Source: Lentinus brumalis (taxonomy: Eukaryota > Basidiomycota > Agaricomycetes > Polyporales > Polyporaceae). From it: a stretch of DNA of 64,000 bases. The stretch lies in assembly GCA_001792895.1 (NCBI GenBank), contig MARA01000020.1, positions 186,001 to 250,000 of the forward strand, given 5' to 3'. Below the pieces are notes generated by a model. It had not been told where the DNA came from and did not search any database. It was given only the letters and a program-made list of their open reading frames with translations. Positions 51,002-61,609 of this stretch are shown piece by piece (position 1 is the first letter of the stretch; each line of letters starts with the position of its first letter). The position numbers were made by a program, and so were the translations under genes.

Positions 51002-52660
51002 ATGCATCAACTTACCCGACTTGATGCAAACGTCGGCCAGTCCAGCGGCACTCCCGAGGAGGTCCTAGCGTATATATCCCACAGGCTGGACGAGATCAAC
51101 ACGATACGAAGAAGCATCGATGACGAAGAGCTCTTGCTCAAAGCGCGACGGAACTCCTTCGTTCCCATCAACCGTCTGCCCAACGAAATTATGGTCAAGC
51201 TGCTCGTTCTCTACGAAGAGTACTGGTATGGCCGCCCGCAAATCGCGGCTCCGGTGGCTTGGATACGCGTCACCTCGGTGTGCCGCCACTGGCACAATGT
51301 CGCATGCGCGACGCCTCTACTCTGGAGCACGATAGAGGTATCGAAGACAAACGTGGCATGGCTGGACCTTTGCCTCGCCCGTTCTGCGATGGCGTCCCTC
51401 AGCCTCACTCTCAGGTCCCCGTCAGACGAGCTGCTGAGTCGAGTCGCTTCTCACAGTCGTCGCATCAAAAGTCTCACTGTCATGGGCGCGTGGAATTCCC
51501 GCTCCCTCTCTTTCTTGCGCGGGTCGATGCCCCTGCTGGAAACCCTCGACATCACTGCGATAACACCAGAAGTCGCTCCTGACTTCTTCGATTTCGAGAT
51601 GTCGCCCCGCAATTATCCCTTCCTTCGCGTCCTGGAGATCACCTCTATCGACTCTATTCCACGGAACGCGGAATCATACACCGGATTGCGTCAGCTGTCA
51701 CTCAGCACTTGCTGGCTCGACATCAGCCTGGATCAATTCCTCGATATTATCTCCGCATGCACCCGCCTCGAAAGCCTCTCTTTCAACGACTTCTTCGCAG
51801 GACTGGCCCATCAAGGTCGGACTAGCAGACTGGGACCAGCGCCGTGGAGGCCGCTCATCTCTCTCCCACAACTCACCACGCTCATGCTCGAGGATGAATT
51901 TCATCACGATGTAGCCCGATTTCTCGCGCATCTGGTCCTCTCCCCTGCTGTAGAGCTCGGCATACACGCCGTCTTCCATCCCAGCGGAGGCCCCGCGAGA
52001 ATGAGCGCGGCTCTCCCTGCCAATCGGGCGACCACTCTTCCCTTGCTGTCGACCGTCACATCCGTCGAGCTCGACATGAGCCCCGACGAATACGTCCTGC
52101 GTGCTGCGAAGGACGCGACCATGCGCAACGATGATGCGGTACTCAGCCTTGTATCGACCGAACATGTCGATTGGTACGACTACCTCAGACATGGGCTCAG
52201 AGACCTGGTGGATATATTCCAGGCTGCTCCGTTGACGCGCCTCTCGGTGGCGGGAAACTACGATTGTGTCGCAGATCCGAACGATTGGAGGACGGTCTTC
52301 GCCGCGTTCCCGAAGCTTCGGGACTTGGAATGCTATGCCTTCGGGACGAGCTCTACGACCCTTCTTTGGACAGTGCTCAGTCATAACGAAGCTGCTCAGG
52401 CAGTACTCTTGCCCGAACTACAGAGCATCAGGATGTACGGCTGTCGCATCAAGGGCTCGCAGGAGGCAGGGAGCTTCTTCGAAAGCATGCATGCTTGTCT
52501 CCGTAGCCGTACTATGCCAGAAGGGAGAGGGATGCAGAGGCTGGATCTCGAGGTGCAAAGCCAGGGACAGGAGCTGGATGAGAGATTGAGACGGGATTAT
52601 GGCCCAACCCTGCAGAACCTGGTGGACGAAGTGCGGCTGAACTTCAAGCCCTACTACTAG
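51002..52660 (+). CDS. F-box/LRR protein E (intact paralogue of gene C)
   Basis: A single exon of 552 codons. A helical leader (EEVLAYISHRLDEINTIRRS) is followed by the F-box-like motif INRLPNEIMVKLLVLYEE and the linker VTSVCRHWHNVACATPLLW. About eight irregular leucine-rich repeats come next (for example LRQLSLSTCWLDI, LESLSFNDFFAG and LRDLECYAFG). The C-terminus is amphipathic (LDLEVQSQGQELDERLRR). It matches F-box gene C (42919-44538, opposite strand) along its full length, with many substitutions but the same blocks. Role: probable substrate-recognition subunit of an SCF ubiquitin ligase; targets unknown. The ATG at 51003-51005 is the first in frame. Confidence 0.8.
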   Translation: MHQLTRLDANVGQSSGTPEEVLAYISHRLDEINTIRRSIDDEELLLKARRNSFVPINRLPNEIMVKLLVLYEEYWYGRPQIAAPVAWIRVTSVCRHWHNVACATPLLWSTIEVSKTNVAWLDLCLARSAMASLSLTLRSPSDELLSRVASHSRRIKSLTVMGAWNSRSLSFLRGSMPLLETLDITAITPEVAPDFFDFEMSPRNYPFLRVLEITSIDSIPRNAESYTGLRQLSLSTCWLDISLDQFLDIISACTRLESLSFNDFFAGLAHQGRTSRLGPAPWRPLISLPQLTTLMLEDEFHHDVARFLAHLVLSPAVELGIHAVFHPSGGPARMSAALPANRATTLPLLSTVTSVELDMSPDEYVLRAAKDATMRNDDAVLSLVSTEHVDWYDYLRHGLRDLVDIFQAAPLTRLSVAGNYDCVADPNDWRTVFAAFPKLRDLECYAFGTSSTTLLWTVLSHNEAAQAVLLPELQSIRMYGCRIKGSQEAGSFFESMHACLRSRTMPEGRGMQRLDLEVQSQGQELDERLRRDYGPTLQNLVDEVRLNFKPYY

Positions 52661-53239
52661 CAAATTGGACCGCAGGAGGAGCGATGAACTCAGCCGACTG
52701 TCGGTAAGCGACGTGCGTACAATTATGCCGCATACCGACCGCTGATAGTGACTCTATGACAGTGTACTAGTATAACGTGTATTTCCCCACTTTGCAGCTT
52801 TTTGTGTCGCTATAATATTGTGCCGTCGTGTCTGGAGTTCCTCCGAAATCAATTCTGCAACCGCCGTTCGTGATTATGCCAAAAGTGAGACTTATTGGGG
52901 CTAACCTAGTGTCCGTTACACTCCTTCGTGCCGACGAATGCCGCCGCAGTCCCGTCACTCGACTTTACGGCTTGATAAATGAGAAAGGAGACGGAGGAGA
53001 GTCCAACAGCATTATGGTAGGCTCTTAAGTCACAATTACTTAACCCCGTGGCGATGCAGTTTGTTATGTTCATGTTGGGGCGCCAATTCGTAGCAGCTTG
53101 CTTTCGTACCACCACCATCTTGTCTCTCTAGTCGTCCACGTCATCTGCATCCTGCAACGTGTGGGTTACGTATCGCTCCCATCAGGACACGATTGGACTC
53201 TGCGACCTTAGTGAAATTCGCGCAAGATTTATACCGGAG
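52661..53239. other. Intergenic region between F-box genes E and D
   Basis: 580 bases with short open frames only. The last 100 bases are the leader and promoter of gene D; no clear TATA box. Confidence 0.4.
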
Positions 53240-54868
53240 ATGGAGCTTGGCACGTCAATCGTGGAGAAGGTACCACCAGAAGTATGGCTCGAGATCTTCA
53301 AACAGGTTCCAACGTCCGGCGACCTGTACAGTATCAACGTCGCCTCGCGCCGGTTCCGTGATATCTCTACCCGCGCGCTCTACCGCGATCTCGTCTGGCA
53401 GAATGAGGAGCACGCTGAGCAGACCCTCGATGTTTGGGAGGCGCAGCCGGGCATGGCGGCCGACGTCCAATCTCTTTGTCTAGGCATAGGCGGCGAACCC
53501 GCCGAGGAGCCATCGGAGATCATTGATAGCATCTTCAATGCCGGACCCCGACCACAGGCCCTCGCGAACAACCTTCCCGCCATAGAACAACACCCCTGGA
53601 CGTCACGCTCCTGGATCCAGATCTCTCCGGCACAGGCGGTGTTGTGGGCGCGTGTTCAAACGTTCACCAACCTCTCCTCACTCAAATTTCACAACACGAC
53701 TCTCGGCGACGGGCATTTCCAGCTCATTCACGACCTTCCACAGTTATGCTCTCTGCGTACCGTCGGGTGTACGTTCAACGGCGCCGCCGGAGATGCCTTA
53801 GACAACCGGACACTTCCGATCACTGAGTTGCTCATGGTTGCCGTTCACAGAGGGCACCAGGTCACTATCATCACTCACGGACTTCAGGGGATCCAGCCAT
53901 TCACTTTCCGTGACCCCTTCGCCAAGGCTCTCTCACTCGCAGTTGCAGAGAACCTCAGGACGCTCACGGTCGACGGATCCTCAGACATCTTCCGCATTGT
54001 TTACGGCGCGCCCGACGCGGAGGTTCGTGGGTGGTTGGTCCCACCGAGGCTGGAGCATCTGTACATCCTCCAGAGATGTACCATCACTGCTACCAGGCGC
54101 AGGAACGCGGATGGGGTTGTCGAGGAAGCGTTCCAGGATGCCCACCTGTACAACTTCTGCGCGCAGGCTCGCAACCTCAAAACAATCTCCACGCCTGTCT
54201 TCACTCCTTCGCGGGTTGCGCTGCTTCCTGAGAAGCTTCCCCCCGTCTGGAGGCGTTCGCGGCTCCGATGGACGCCGCGCAGTTCGTCGCTGCCCACCGC
54301 GATGTAAAGGCGCTTGGAGTGCTGAAGTGCGAACTCGAGCGACACGAGGCGGTCGGCGCGCTCACGCTGATTGCGCATGCGCGTCCGGGGCTCAAGATGC
54401 TCGTGTTCGAGGTGAGGGCGTGGGATGCGGCGGTCGTGTCCGCCATCGCACAGAACTTCAAGGAGCTCCGCCATCTCAAGTTCGTCTACGGCAGTGGCGG
54501 CCCTGACGAGGTATGCCCACATCTAGCGACTGTGATTGTCATCGCTGATACGTGCTGCTTTCCAGCAATTTATCGTCTCTCTGTCTCAATATCTCGCGGA
54601 GATGCCTGACCTGCATACGATCGAGATGTACAGGCTTCCGGGTCGCGGCGACTTCAAGCCTGAACACCCGAGCCACCTTTTCGACTCGTCGTGGGGCTCG
54701 ATCGAGGAGGAGTTGCGTGACATTGTGATCCCGTGGAACAGGTTCGGTCGGAAGCTGAGAAGGGTGCAACTCATCTCCGGATATGCTCTGACCCGTGCGT
54801 ACGAGGGCGCGACGTGGAAGTTGGAGAAAGTCGACCAGTTGAAGCGCATTGAATACCTTGACTATTGA
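53240..54868 (+). CDS. F-box protein D (paralogue of interrupted gene A)
   Basis: Exons 53240-54510 and 54566-54868. Starts MELGTSIVEKVPPEVWLEIF, an F-box-like motif at the very N-terminus. The remainder is LRR-like: VLWARVQTFTNLSSLKF, DLPQLCSLRTVG, GWLVPPRLEHLYIL and SHLFDSSWGSIEEELRD. The protein ends LKRIEYLDY-stop, which identifies the true end of gene A. Near 54240 the frame changes; one more C in the run 54239-54244 joins EKLPP to RLEAFAAPMDAAQFVAAHRD, matching gene A. Otherwise the gene is intact at about 525 residues. Probable SCF substrate adaptor with unknown target. It lies downstream of gene E in the same orientation, mirroring the order of genes C and A on the opposite strand. 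Confidence 0.8.
54239..54244 (+). other. Frame break in F-box gene D at a six-C run
   Basis: LPEKLPP in one frame, then LEAFAAPMDAAQFVAAHRDV in another; gene A has LPHGLVSFAAPLDTAQFVAAHRDV at this place. One extra C restores a single frame. Confidence 0.7.
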
Positions 54869-55240
54869 TCTGTATACTCTACGAAATCGCACCTGTAATC
54901 GTTGTTTCGGCTGACACCTTGGACCGCTTCGGCGTTGTTATCTCCTCGCGCTGAGGGGCACTAGGCCAGCTGCTGTCCGAGATCAGCCGAGATCGCGTCG
55001 CGTCACGCGTTACCGAACGCGAATTCATCAGGAAGCGTGACCTTTTCACGCTTGTCACGCTTGTCGGGTAACCACCATGACAACTGGAAGACAACGGACC
55101 GTAAAGCTTGACTCACAGCAACTGCATGTATCGATTCATTCTGGAGCGTATTCTTTCAGGGAAGGAGATACGACTATCCTCTCTCAAGGATCAATTCGGC
55201 GCAAACCCGGCGGATGTCCGTGACTTGTCTATGACTCCAG
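54869..55240. other. Convergent intergenic spacer
   Basis: 370 bases between the stops of F-box gene D and the glutathione transferase. No gene or repeat boundary seen. Confidence 0.4.
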
Positions 55241-56250
55241 CTACACAAGATCCTTCCACTGCTGCGGGACGCTCACGGATGGCTGGGAACTGCTGAGTGT
55301 ACTGTTCTGCGCACTGGCACGTCTCGTCCGGCGGTCTATCTGCGCCAAGCCGGCCATCTGGCGAAAACGAGCGTGAGTAATCGCGAACTGGAATGACTGG
55401 CAAGAGAGGGCCATACTCACCTCATCCCAGGTTCTCGTCATGCTCTCACGCGCGACGTTATCCTCCAGGTAGCTCCGGATTTTGGCGAACTTCGGTGCAT
55501 GCAGCTCCGTCAACGTCTTCTCGGCGACGCCTTCCGCGAACGCCCAAAACTTGTTCTTGAGGAGAGACTCCAGGCGAAGAAGGAAAGGCACGAATGCAGC
55601 ATCCGCGATGGACCATTTGCCGATAGCGAAACCCGTATTGGGGAGCAGCGCCTGCATCTCCATCACCGCGTCGAGCATATCATACATGCTGCCCCCGCAA
55701 GAACGAATTTGAAGAAGGCCTTGCTGAACTTCTCGTCAGCGGTCTTGATGAAGAAGCGTGCTCTTGCGCGGAGGACGGGGTCCGCCGGGAGGAGAATCAG
55801 AAAGAGGTCGGCAAGAAACTCGAGAATCACCAGGGACTCGGAGATCGTTGCTGCCTCCGGAGAAGGCGCATCGTCCTCGTTCAAGGCCGGACCACCGTAG
55901 ACGAGGACCGGAACCTATGAAGACGTAAGCAAATGTTACTCTGGTTGAGCGTGTTGGGATTCACCTTTGCTACGGGGTAGACCTTCTTGCCATACCATTC
56001 GGGTTTGTTGTACAGGTCAATTAAGATGACGTCGTACTCTGCCCCGGCTTCCTCGAGCGCAAGGCGCACCTGTAGTAATGCTGTGAGTGATGTTTACTCC
56101 CACAGTCTCATAACATCGCCGTGCTGACCCTGTGAGGAAATGGAGAATCCTATCGTCCAAGCAGACCGTCAGCAACATGGCAGGAGAGGGTGGTTGGACA
56201 TCCATGCGTACCACAGCATTGTAAAACGTCAGTCTTTTGGTCGCGGGCAT
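55241..56250 (-). CDS. Glutathione S-transferase-like protein
   Basis: Starts [13 protein letters not shown] at 56250. A 21-nt exon (56129-56149) supplies DSPFPHR, then exons 55965-56069 ([20 protein letters not shown]...), from 55914 down through [20 protein letters not shown], and two further coding blocks to the stop at 55241. The thioredoxin-fold N-terminal domain has the active-site region [15 protein letters not shown] and the glutathione-binding VPVLVYGG and then [14 protein letters not shown]. The helical C-terminal domain includes [22 protein letters not shown] serine rather than cysteine is likely at the catalytic position, so a transferase rather than an omega-type thiol reductase is inferred. 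The frame breaks in the run 55692-55696; one more base gives [23 protein letters not shown]-like element (tatata) lies about 57 bases upstream of the start. Confidence 0.82.
55692..55696 (-). other. Frame break in the GST gene at a five-C run (plus strand)
   Basis: Coding strand: FKFVLAG in one frame and [17 protein letters not shown] in the next. Adding one G gives [12 protein letters not shown] with no stop. Confidence 0.68.
56129..56149 (-). other. 21-nt microexon of the GST gene (DSPFPHR)
   Basis: Bounded by acceptor gacgatag and donor gtcagc on the coding strand. Together with neighbours it yields [19 protein letters not shown], the expected active-site region of the family. Without it the protein would lose the catalytic loop. 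Confidence 0.75.
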
Positions 56251-56306
56251 CTTTCTTAGTCGCTGAGCTAGTTCTTTACGCTCCCCTACAGCTGCTCAGC
56301 TGCTCA

Positions 56307-56313
56307 TATATAC
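56307..56313 (-). promoter_or_regulatory. TATA-like element of the GST gene
   Basis: tatatac on the plus strand (gtatata on the minus), about 57-63 bases upstream of the GST start. Confidence 0.35.
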
Positions 56314-56476
56314 CCCGCCGTTGTTAGACTGGCGTCTGAGCCGGTGAGTCCACCGTTGAAAACGTTTCGATTGTCGCCCGATGCCATGGATGTGCGTATG
56401 CGACGGCATCTACTATCCTGGGAATTCTCACCAATCTGACGCATAGCCGCGAAGGTTACGTCCTCTCGACCGCTGT

Positions 56477-56863
56477 ATGCCCACACAGATTGAGACCACC
56501 ATCAACGTGCCAGCCAAGCCGAGGAACATCGTCAGCTTCTGTGAATGGCACCAACCCATTGTTATAGACTTCGATCCGGGCAGCGGCTATGACTGGCCAA
56601 CGCCGTCATGCTATCAGGTCACAGGTGCGTCGTTCGACAGATCTTCGTAATGGTCATTCGGCACTGTCATGTCAGTGCTGATACTCTATGACACATGAAC
56701 TCTGTCGTCGCTTAGCAGGCGTTTTCAAGGCTACGCTGAGACGATCCTCGATGACACCTACATGACGACCCTGAGTGATGAGACAATCCGCCTGCACACC
56801 CAGCTTCCACTTGTGGCGGGAAGAGACTCCGAGAGAGGTGGAGATGTGACAGCCGCAGTATGA
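56477..56863 (+). CDS. Small hypothetical protein, 104 residues
   Basis: Exons 56477-56646 and 56719-56863, joined by a 72-nt GT-AG intron (gtaatg to ttagcag) in correct phase. The reading begins MPTQIETTINVPAKPRNIVS and continues CEWHQPIVIDFDPGSGYDWP; exon 2 reads RFQGYAETILDDTYMTTLSDE and ends GGDVTAAV-stop. Composition is protein-like in both exons, with acidic bias and no signal peptide or transmembrane span. No family is recognised. The start could lie further upstream, but no better ATG is seen in frame. It is too short per exon to stand out as a single open frame. Moderate confidence that it is real. Confidence 0.45.
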
Positions 56864-57486
56864 ATCGCTGCATCAGAGAGCCAAGACGGGAGATTTCGGT
56901 CAGTATCCTCATTACTGCTAGGAGATCCCTTGCTGATGGACTCCGACAAGCCGCCGTAGAGATGCGGAGCTGCTCTCTTCGGCGTTCGGATCTCAGTCGA
57001 GTGAGTGGCATCCAGTATTGGAAGTAAGTAGCCTGTGGATGCAACGCTCATGGCCAAGCCGGTCTCGTCAGTAACGGGGCCGTCGGGACTAGACCTTCCG
57101 GAACTCCACAAGCCGTACTGTAGTACGCGATTTCGATATCAATTGAGACCAACGTTTACTGAGGACAACACCCACTCCGTCTACCGACCACAGCTTCATC
57201 TCAGGCCGTATTGCAATCGGCGACGAGCCCTCAGTCTACATCGCAACATCCAGGGACGATCCTCGAGTTCGGTCCGCACCAAAAGGCAGCTCCACAGACC
57301 AGATTGCAACGCGACAGCGCAAAGTACCCGAACCGTATGAGCCGTTCTGAACTGGACTACGGGTGACTGCAAACTGTTGCCGGGTAGGTACGTCTTCCGA
57401 AGGCCCGCTACTCAGTACTCCTGTACAGCTCGGAAAAATCTTCAAGTCTCAGATTCCGGTGCTTTCAATGAGAGGGCCGAGAAACG
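56864..57486. other. Intergenic region
   Basis: About 620 bases before the promoter of the secreted repeat protein. No gene recognised; small minus-strand frames here overlap the small gene's exon 2 and lack features. Confidence 0.35.
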
Positions 57487-57495
57487 TATATAAGG
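57487..57495 (+). promoter_or_regulatory. TATA box of the secreted repeat-protein gene
   Basis: TATATAAGG, about 100 bases before the ATG at 57595, followed by a C/T- and CA-rich leader. Spacing and sequence are close to ideal for a strongly expressed fungal gene. Confidence 0.55.
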
Positions 57496-57594
57496 ACCCG
57501 TATCTGTACCGAAAGCCTCATCACCATCTGCTCTCGTCATCTGCTCATAACACCACCACTTTACCACTTTCGTAACTTCCTCACCGCTATCACG

Positions 57595-58560
57595 ATGCTC
57601 TCCCCCAAGTTTGCCACCCTCGCGGCGATCGTTGTCTTCGCGACTACCGTTCAAGGTGGTGAGTACAACCACGCGTTGCAAGACTTAGTTCCTCGTACTG
57701 ATTGACTTCTTGCAGTCGCTGTCTCCCGGGACGTCCTTCCCGCGGTCCCTTCCCTACCGGTTGCCGTGCCTTCGGTCAGCGCACCCTCTGCACCGTCTAT
57801 GAGCGCGCCGTCTGCCGCTCTTCCTTCCGCACCGGTCAGCATACCCTCCGCACCGGTCAGCATACCCTCCGCACCGGTCAGCGCACCGTCGGTACCCATC
57901 ACTGCGCCTTCCGCGCCCGTTAACGCGCCCTCTGCGCCGGTCAGGGCACCTTCTGCGCCCGCACCATCTGCCGCTGTTCCTTCGGCCCCTTCGATCCCTA
58001 AGGTCTTCGTTGACCTCCCGTCGGCCCCGGTCAGCGCACCCTCCGTCCCGGTCAGCGCACCGTCGGCACCGGTCAACGTGCCTTCTGCCCCGGTCAGCGC
58101 GCCCTCTGTGCCAGTCAGCGTCGACGCACCCTCCGCACCTTCGCCCAGTGCACCTTCCGCGCCGTCCGTCAGCACGCCCTCGGCCGCTACTCCTTCGGCC
58201 CCGACGACACCCAAGGTTCTCGTTGAGCTCCCTGTCCAGTCGGACGCGGTCAGCGTACCCTCCGACAGCACTCCTTCGCCTCCTGCTGTGAGTGCGCCGT
58301 CGGTCCCAGTCAGCGTGCCTACCGTCAGCGCACCCTCCACCCCTTCGGCTGGCGTGCCGTCGGCCCCGTCGGCCAGTGCACCTGTCCTCCCCATCAGTGC
58401 GCCTTCTGTGCCGGTCAGCGCACCAAGCATGAGCACTCCTTCCGCACCGGCAGTCGACGCGACGTCGAACATCCCCGCTGTGCCAGTCTCCAGCGCTCCT
58501 GTTGCCGCTCCGACGAAGAGGGGAGACTCTCACCCTCACGGGCTCCCTGCCCGGGACTGA
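57595..58560 (+). CDS. Secreted low-complexity repeat protein (Pro/Ser/Ala/Val)
   Basis: Exon 57595-57658 encodes a signal peptide (MLSPKFATLAAIVVFATTVQ, cleavage expected near VQG-V); a short intron follows and exon 2 runs to 58560. The mature part, some 260 residues, is built of degenerate 4- to 8-residue units such as SAPSAPVS, SAPSVPVS and NAPSAPVR, broken by longer spacers with PKVFVDLPS or PKVLVELPV. It has no cysteine and no globular domain. Such Ser/Thr/Pro-rich chains are usually heavily O-mannosylated and sit in the cell wall or extracellular matrix (inference). The C-terminus reads PTKRGDSHPHGLPARD: a single Lys-Arg site that a Kex2-type protease could cut, releasing a His/Pro-containing peptide of 13 residues. 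A strong TATA box suggests high expression. Confidence 0.72.
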
Positions 58561-59477
58561 AAACGACTCGGGCTGGCGAAATAGAGAACGGTGAATGCCG
58601 GGTTGCACAAATCAGATCCTGGCGATCAGACATCGCTCTGCGAATTGTATCTCTACTAGAGTTGTCGGAATCCATGTGTCGAGAAAATCACAGCTCGTTC
58701 AGTGTCATCAACATTTTGCGCAATTGGGATTTACATCGCCACGGTAGGTAGGCCATAAGCACTTCGCATATGGCGTTGGACGGAGTGAGACCTTCATTGC
58801 TCATTCTCCTCGTCTTCCCGAATCCCCGGCCTCCGCCTCTTCCGAACAAGCTCTCCGATCGGCCTCAATAGCTGCCTGCATGGTGCATTGCGTATAAGAC
58901 GTCTATTTATGAGTTTCCAGTGTCCTACCCACTCTTAGAAAGAGCTGAAGCGTACATGGGCCCGGGTCAAGCCCGACTCAAAGGAGGAGGAGGAGGCGCC
59001 AGAGCGCTTGCTTGTCGGACACGTCGTGGCGCTTCTTAGCCACCGTGACCGTAACCATCATGACAGACCTTCACTCCGAGGGGTTGGGCGCAGCGAAGGC
59101 ATATGATGGTTTGCGTGTCTCTATCCTATGCTCCTGGTCGCTGCTGAGGTTCTCCGACTCTGCAACGAGTTTAAGTAGAAGACCTGCACATGGGTCCGCA
59201 GGTTATATCGGACTCTGAGGACGAGCATCGTAAGTGCTGCTCCGGACTCAATAGAGTGTATGTCATTTTACGATCCGCTGACTCGAAATGGGGACCATCG
59301 CTTGGAACTCTGCCTGCTCTACGGTGAAGAAGAGCCCGCTCGACCCTCTTAGACTATCACCGTTCCTCTTCAGGCTTTCAGTGCGCGATAGCGATTACGC
59401 CGCCGACAAAGTAGTTGTAAGCATCATGGAAGCGTTTGATCTCATGATTCGCTTCCCGTACTCATAAAGGCCCAGAT
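58561..59477. other. Intergenic region before the NCS1 permease
   Basis: About 900 bases with only short frames. The permease N-terminus may begin further upstream in this region if an additional exon exists; none could be joined with confidence. Confidence 0.35.
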
Positions 59478-61609
59478 ATGCGTATGAGCTGGCCTACTCG
59501 CCCGCCCGTCATGCAGTTATTCGACGTACTCAAGCCAACAACATGGGCATTGGACTCGGCACGTTCTCTTCGGTCGAATGCAGACATGGAACCAGTGCCA
59601 GTAGACAAGGTAACTCCGACATTGTGTCTGATATTGGCTGAATGCTCATTTGTTGTGTCCGCAGCGCACGTGGACTGCCTTCAATTATGTCGCTTACTGG
59701 ATATCTGACGCATGGACTGTTCCATGTTGGCAGCTCGCTTCTGGGATGCTCGCCGTAGGACTGTCATGGTACGCATGCAAAGGACAATCTTGAACTGATG
59801 CACGTATTGAATGTCGTTTCGCGTCTTCCACAGGCGACAGGCACTTCTGGCTGTCCTCACAGGGGAGACCATCGTCGCGGTCGTGATGGTTCTGAACGGA
59901 ACCATTGGCGCGAGACTCCATGTCGGCTTTCCAGTGCTCGCCCGCTCGTCTTTTGGGTTCTGGTTCAGCTACTTCGCTGTCATAAGCCGCATCGTGCTGT
60001 CCATGATCTGGTCCGGGATAACCAGCTATGTTGGGTCCCAGTGTATCTATCAGGTAACTAACTTCGCATCCACTATGGGAGCAACATTGATATACTCATC
60101 TGGCAGATGTTGAGGGCCGTATGGCCGTCCACCGCTCATATGCGGAACCAACTCCCGCAATCTGCGCACATCACTACCTCTGGTGCGCTAATCGAGCAGC
60201 AGCCCTGTAACACATATGCTCACGTCACCTATCCCTCTAGGGATGATATGCTACTTCCTCTGGTGGCTGCTCCTGATGCCGTTTATGTTCTTTTCTCCGC
60301 AGCGCATTCGGTTGCTTTTCACCCTGAAGGCAATCATCGTACCTCCGGCATATATCGCGATCCTCATCTGGGCACTTGTACGAGTGCCGGTACGAGAGGA
60401 CCTCCTACAGCAGCAAACCCAGCTTTCCGGAAGCACACTGTCGTATGTGTGGCTGAGCGCAATGAACAGCGCTATTGGAAACTACGCATCACTCACGGTC
60501 AACATCCCTGACTTCACTGTAAGTGTGCACAGTGGGAACCTTTCTATGGTGGAGTTTCTCTTATAAATCTCCTACAGCGGTACGCGAAGAACGCAAGAGC
60601 GTAAGTCGACAACAATTCCCGTCCGTGCTCCTTCTCATCCACCTGCTCCAATCTGCATAGGCAATACATCCAGCTCTTCATTATCCCGGTCGCCTTCACT
60701 CTCGTGGCATTTACCGGCATCGCAGTTACTTCAGCGGGAACAGTCCTCTACGGTGAGGTGCTTTGGAACCCGCTGAAGCTCATCGAGCATTGGGAGAGCC
60801 GCCCCGCCGCGTTCTTTGCAGCACTCGTATTTACCGTAGCGACGCTCGGCACAAGCGTGTCCAGCAACACGCTGTCTGTCGGTAACGACCTGACCTCGTT
60901 GTGCCCAAAGTACATCAACATCAGGCGCGGGCAACTCTTTGCAGCCACGGTCGGTCAATGGGCCGGTGTCCCTTGGGATATCCAGTCGAATGCGCAAGGG
61001 TTCTTACGGTTCCTGAGCGGGTACACCGTGTTTCTGGGACCTTTTGCTGGGATCATGGTCGCAGATGTACGTGGTTTCCTGTCCTGATCCCCTGATCCCG
61101 CCGGGCTCATCTGGATCTAGTACTGGATTGTTCACCGTTGTAAGGTGGACGTTCTAGCTATGTACGATCCACAAGGACGCTATCGATACACCTACGGCGT
61201 TGTGAGTACTCGACGGAGTGCGTCCGCCACTTTGTTACGCCCGACTCATACCGCGACACGCAGAACTGGAGAGCAGTTGTAACCCTGCTCCTTGCTGTCC
61301 CGCCCAACCTCCCGGGCTTGATTGCAAGCATCAGCCCCGCAATAAAGACTCGAATAGGAAATGCTTACATAGTATACGACGTCGCATGGCTCTTCGGGGT
61401 ACGTACTTACTACTTAGAACGGCGTTCGCCGACTCGGAGCCTCCGAGTGAACACTTACTGCTCCTGCATCACAGTTCTTCACTGCTCTCTGGGTGTATTC
61501 GGCTCTGTCGCTCTTGTTCCCTGCACGGGAGACGTTCGTCCATGAAGAGTGCAACAGCGTGGATGGGCCAACTTCAGAAGGGGAACTCGCTGATGCCGAG
61601 AAGTCGTGA
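59478..61609 (+). CDS. NCS1-family nucleobase/allantoin-type permease
   Basis: A multi-exon gene; the joined protein has about 12 membrane spans. Diagnostic blocks: SNADMEPVPVDKRTWTAFNY, VAYWISDAWTVPCWQLASGM, VVMVLNGTIGARLHVGFPVL, RSSFGFWFSYFAVISRIVL, QMLRAVWPSTAHMRNQLP and MNSAIGNYASLTVNIPDFTR, then SSNTLSVGNDLTSLCPKYIN and YWIVHRCKVDVLAMYDPQGR. These place it with the Fur4/Dal4-type branch of the nucleobase-cation-symport-1 family, which imports uracil, allantoin, uridine or thiamine with protons across the plasma membrane. Substrate cannot be fixed from sequence. The start at 59478 is the first in-frame ATG before the conserved SNAD block; an upstream leader exon is possible. The C-terminal tail is acidic and ends ADAEKS-stop (61607-61609). 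No frame breaks seen. Confidence 0.85.

Noticed and set aside
57651..58608. Long minus-strand frames of collagen-like GTEGALTGADG composition
   Set aside because: Antisense of the PSAPVS repeats in the secreted protein gene; the pattern is the mirror of the repeat, and signal peptide, TATA box and intron all support the plus strand.
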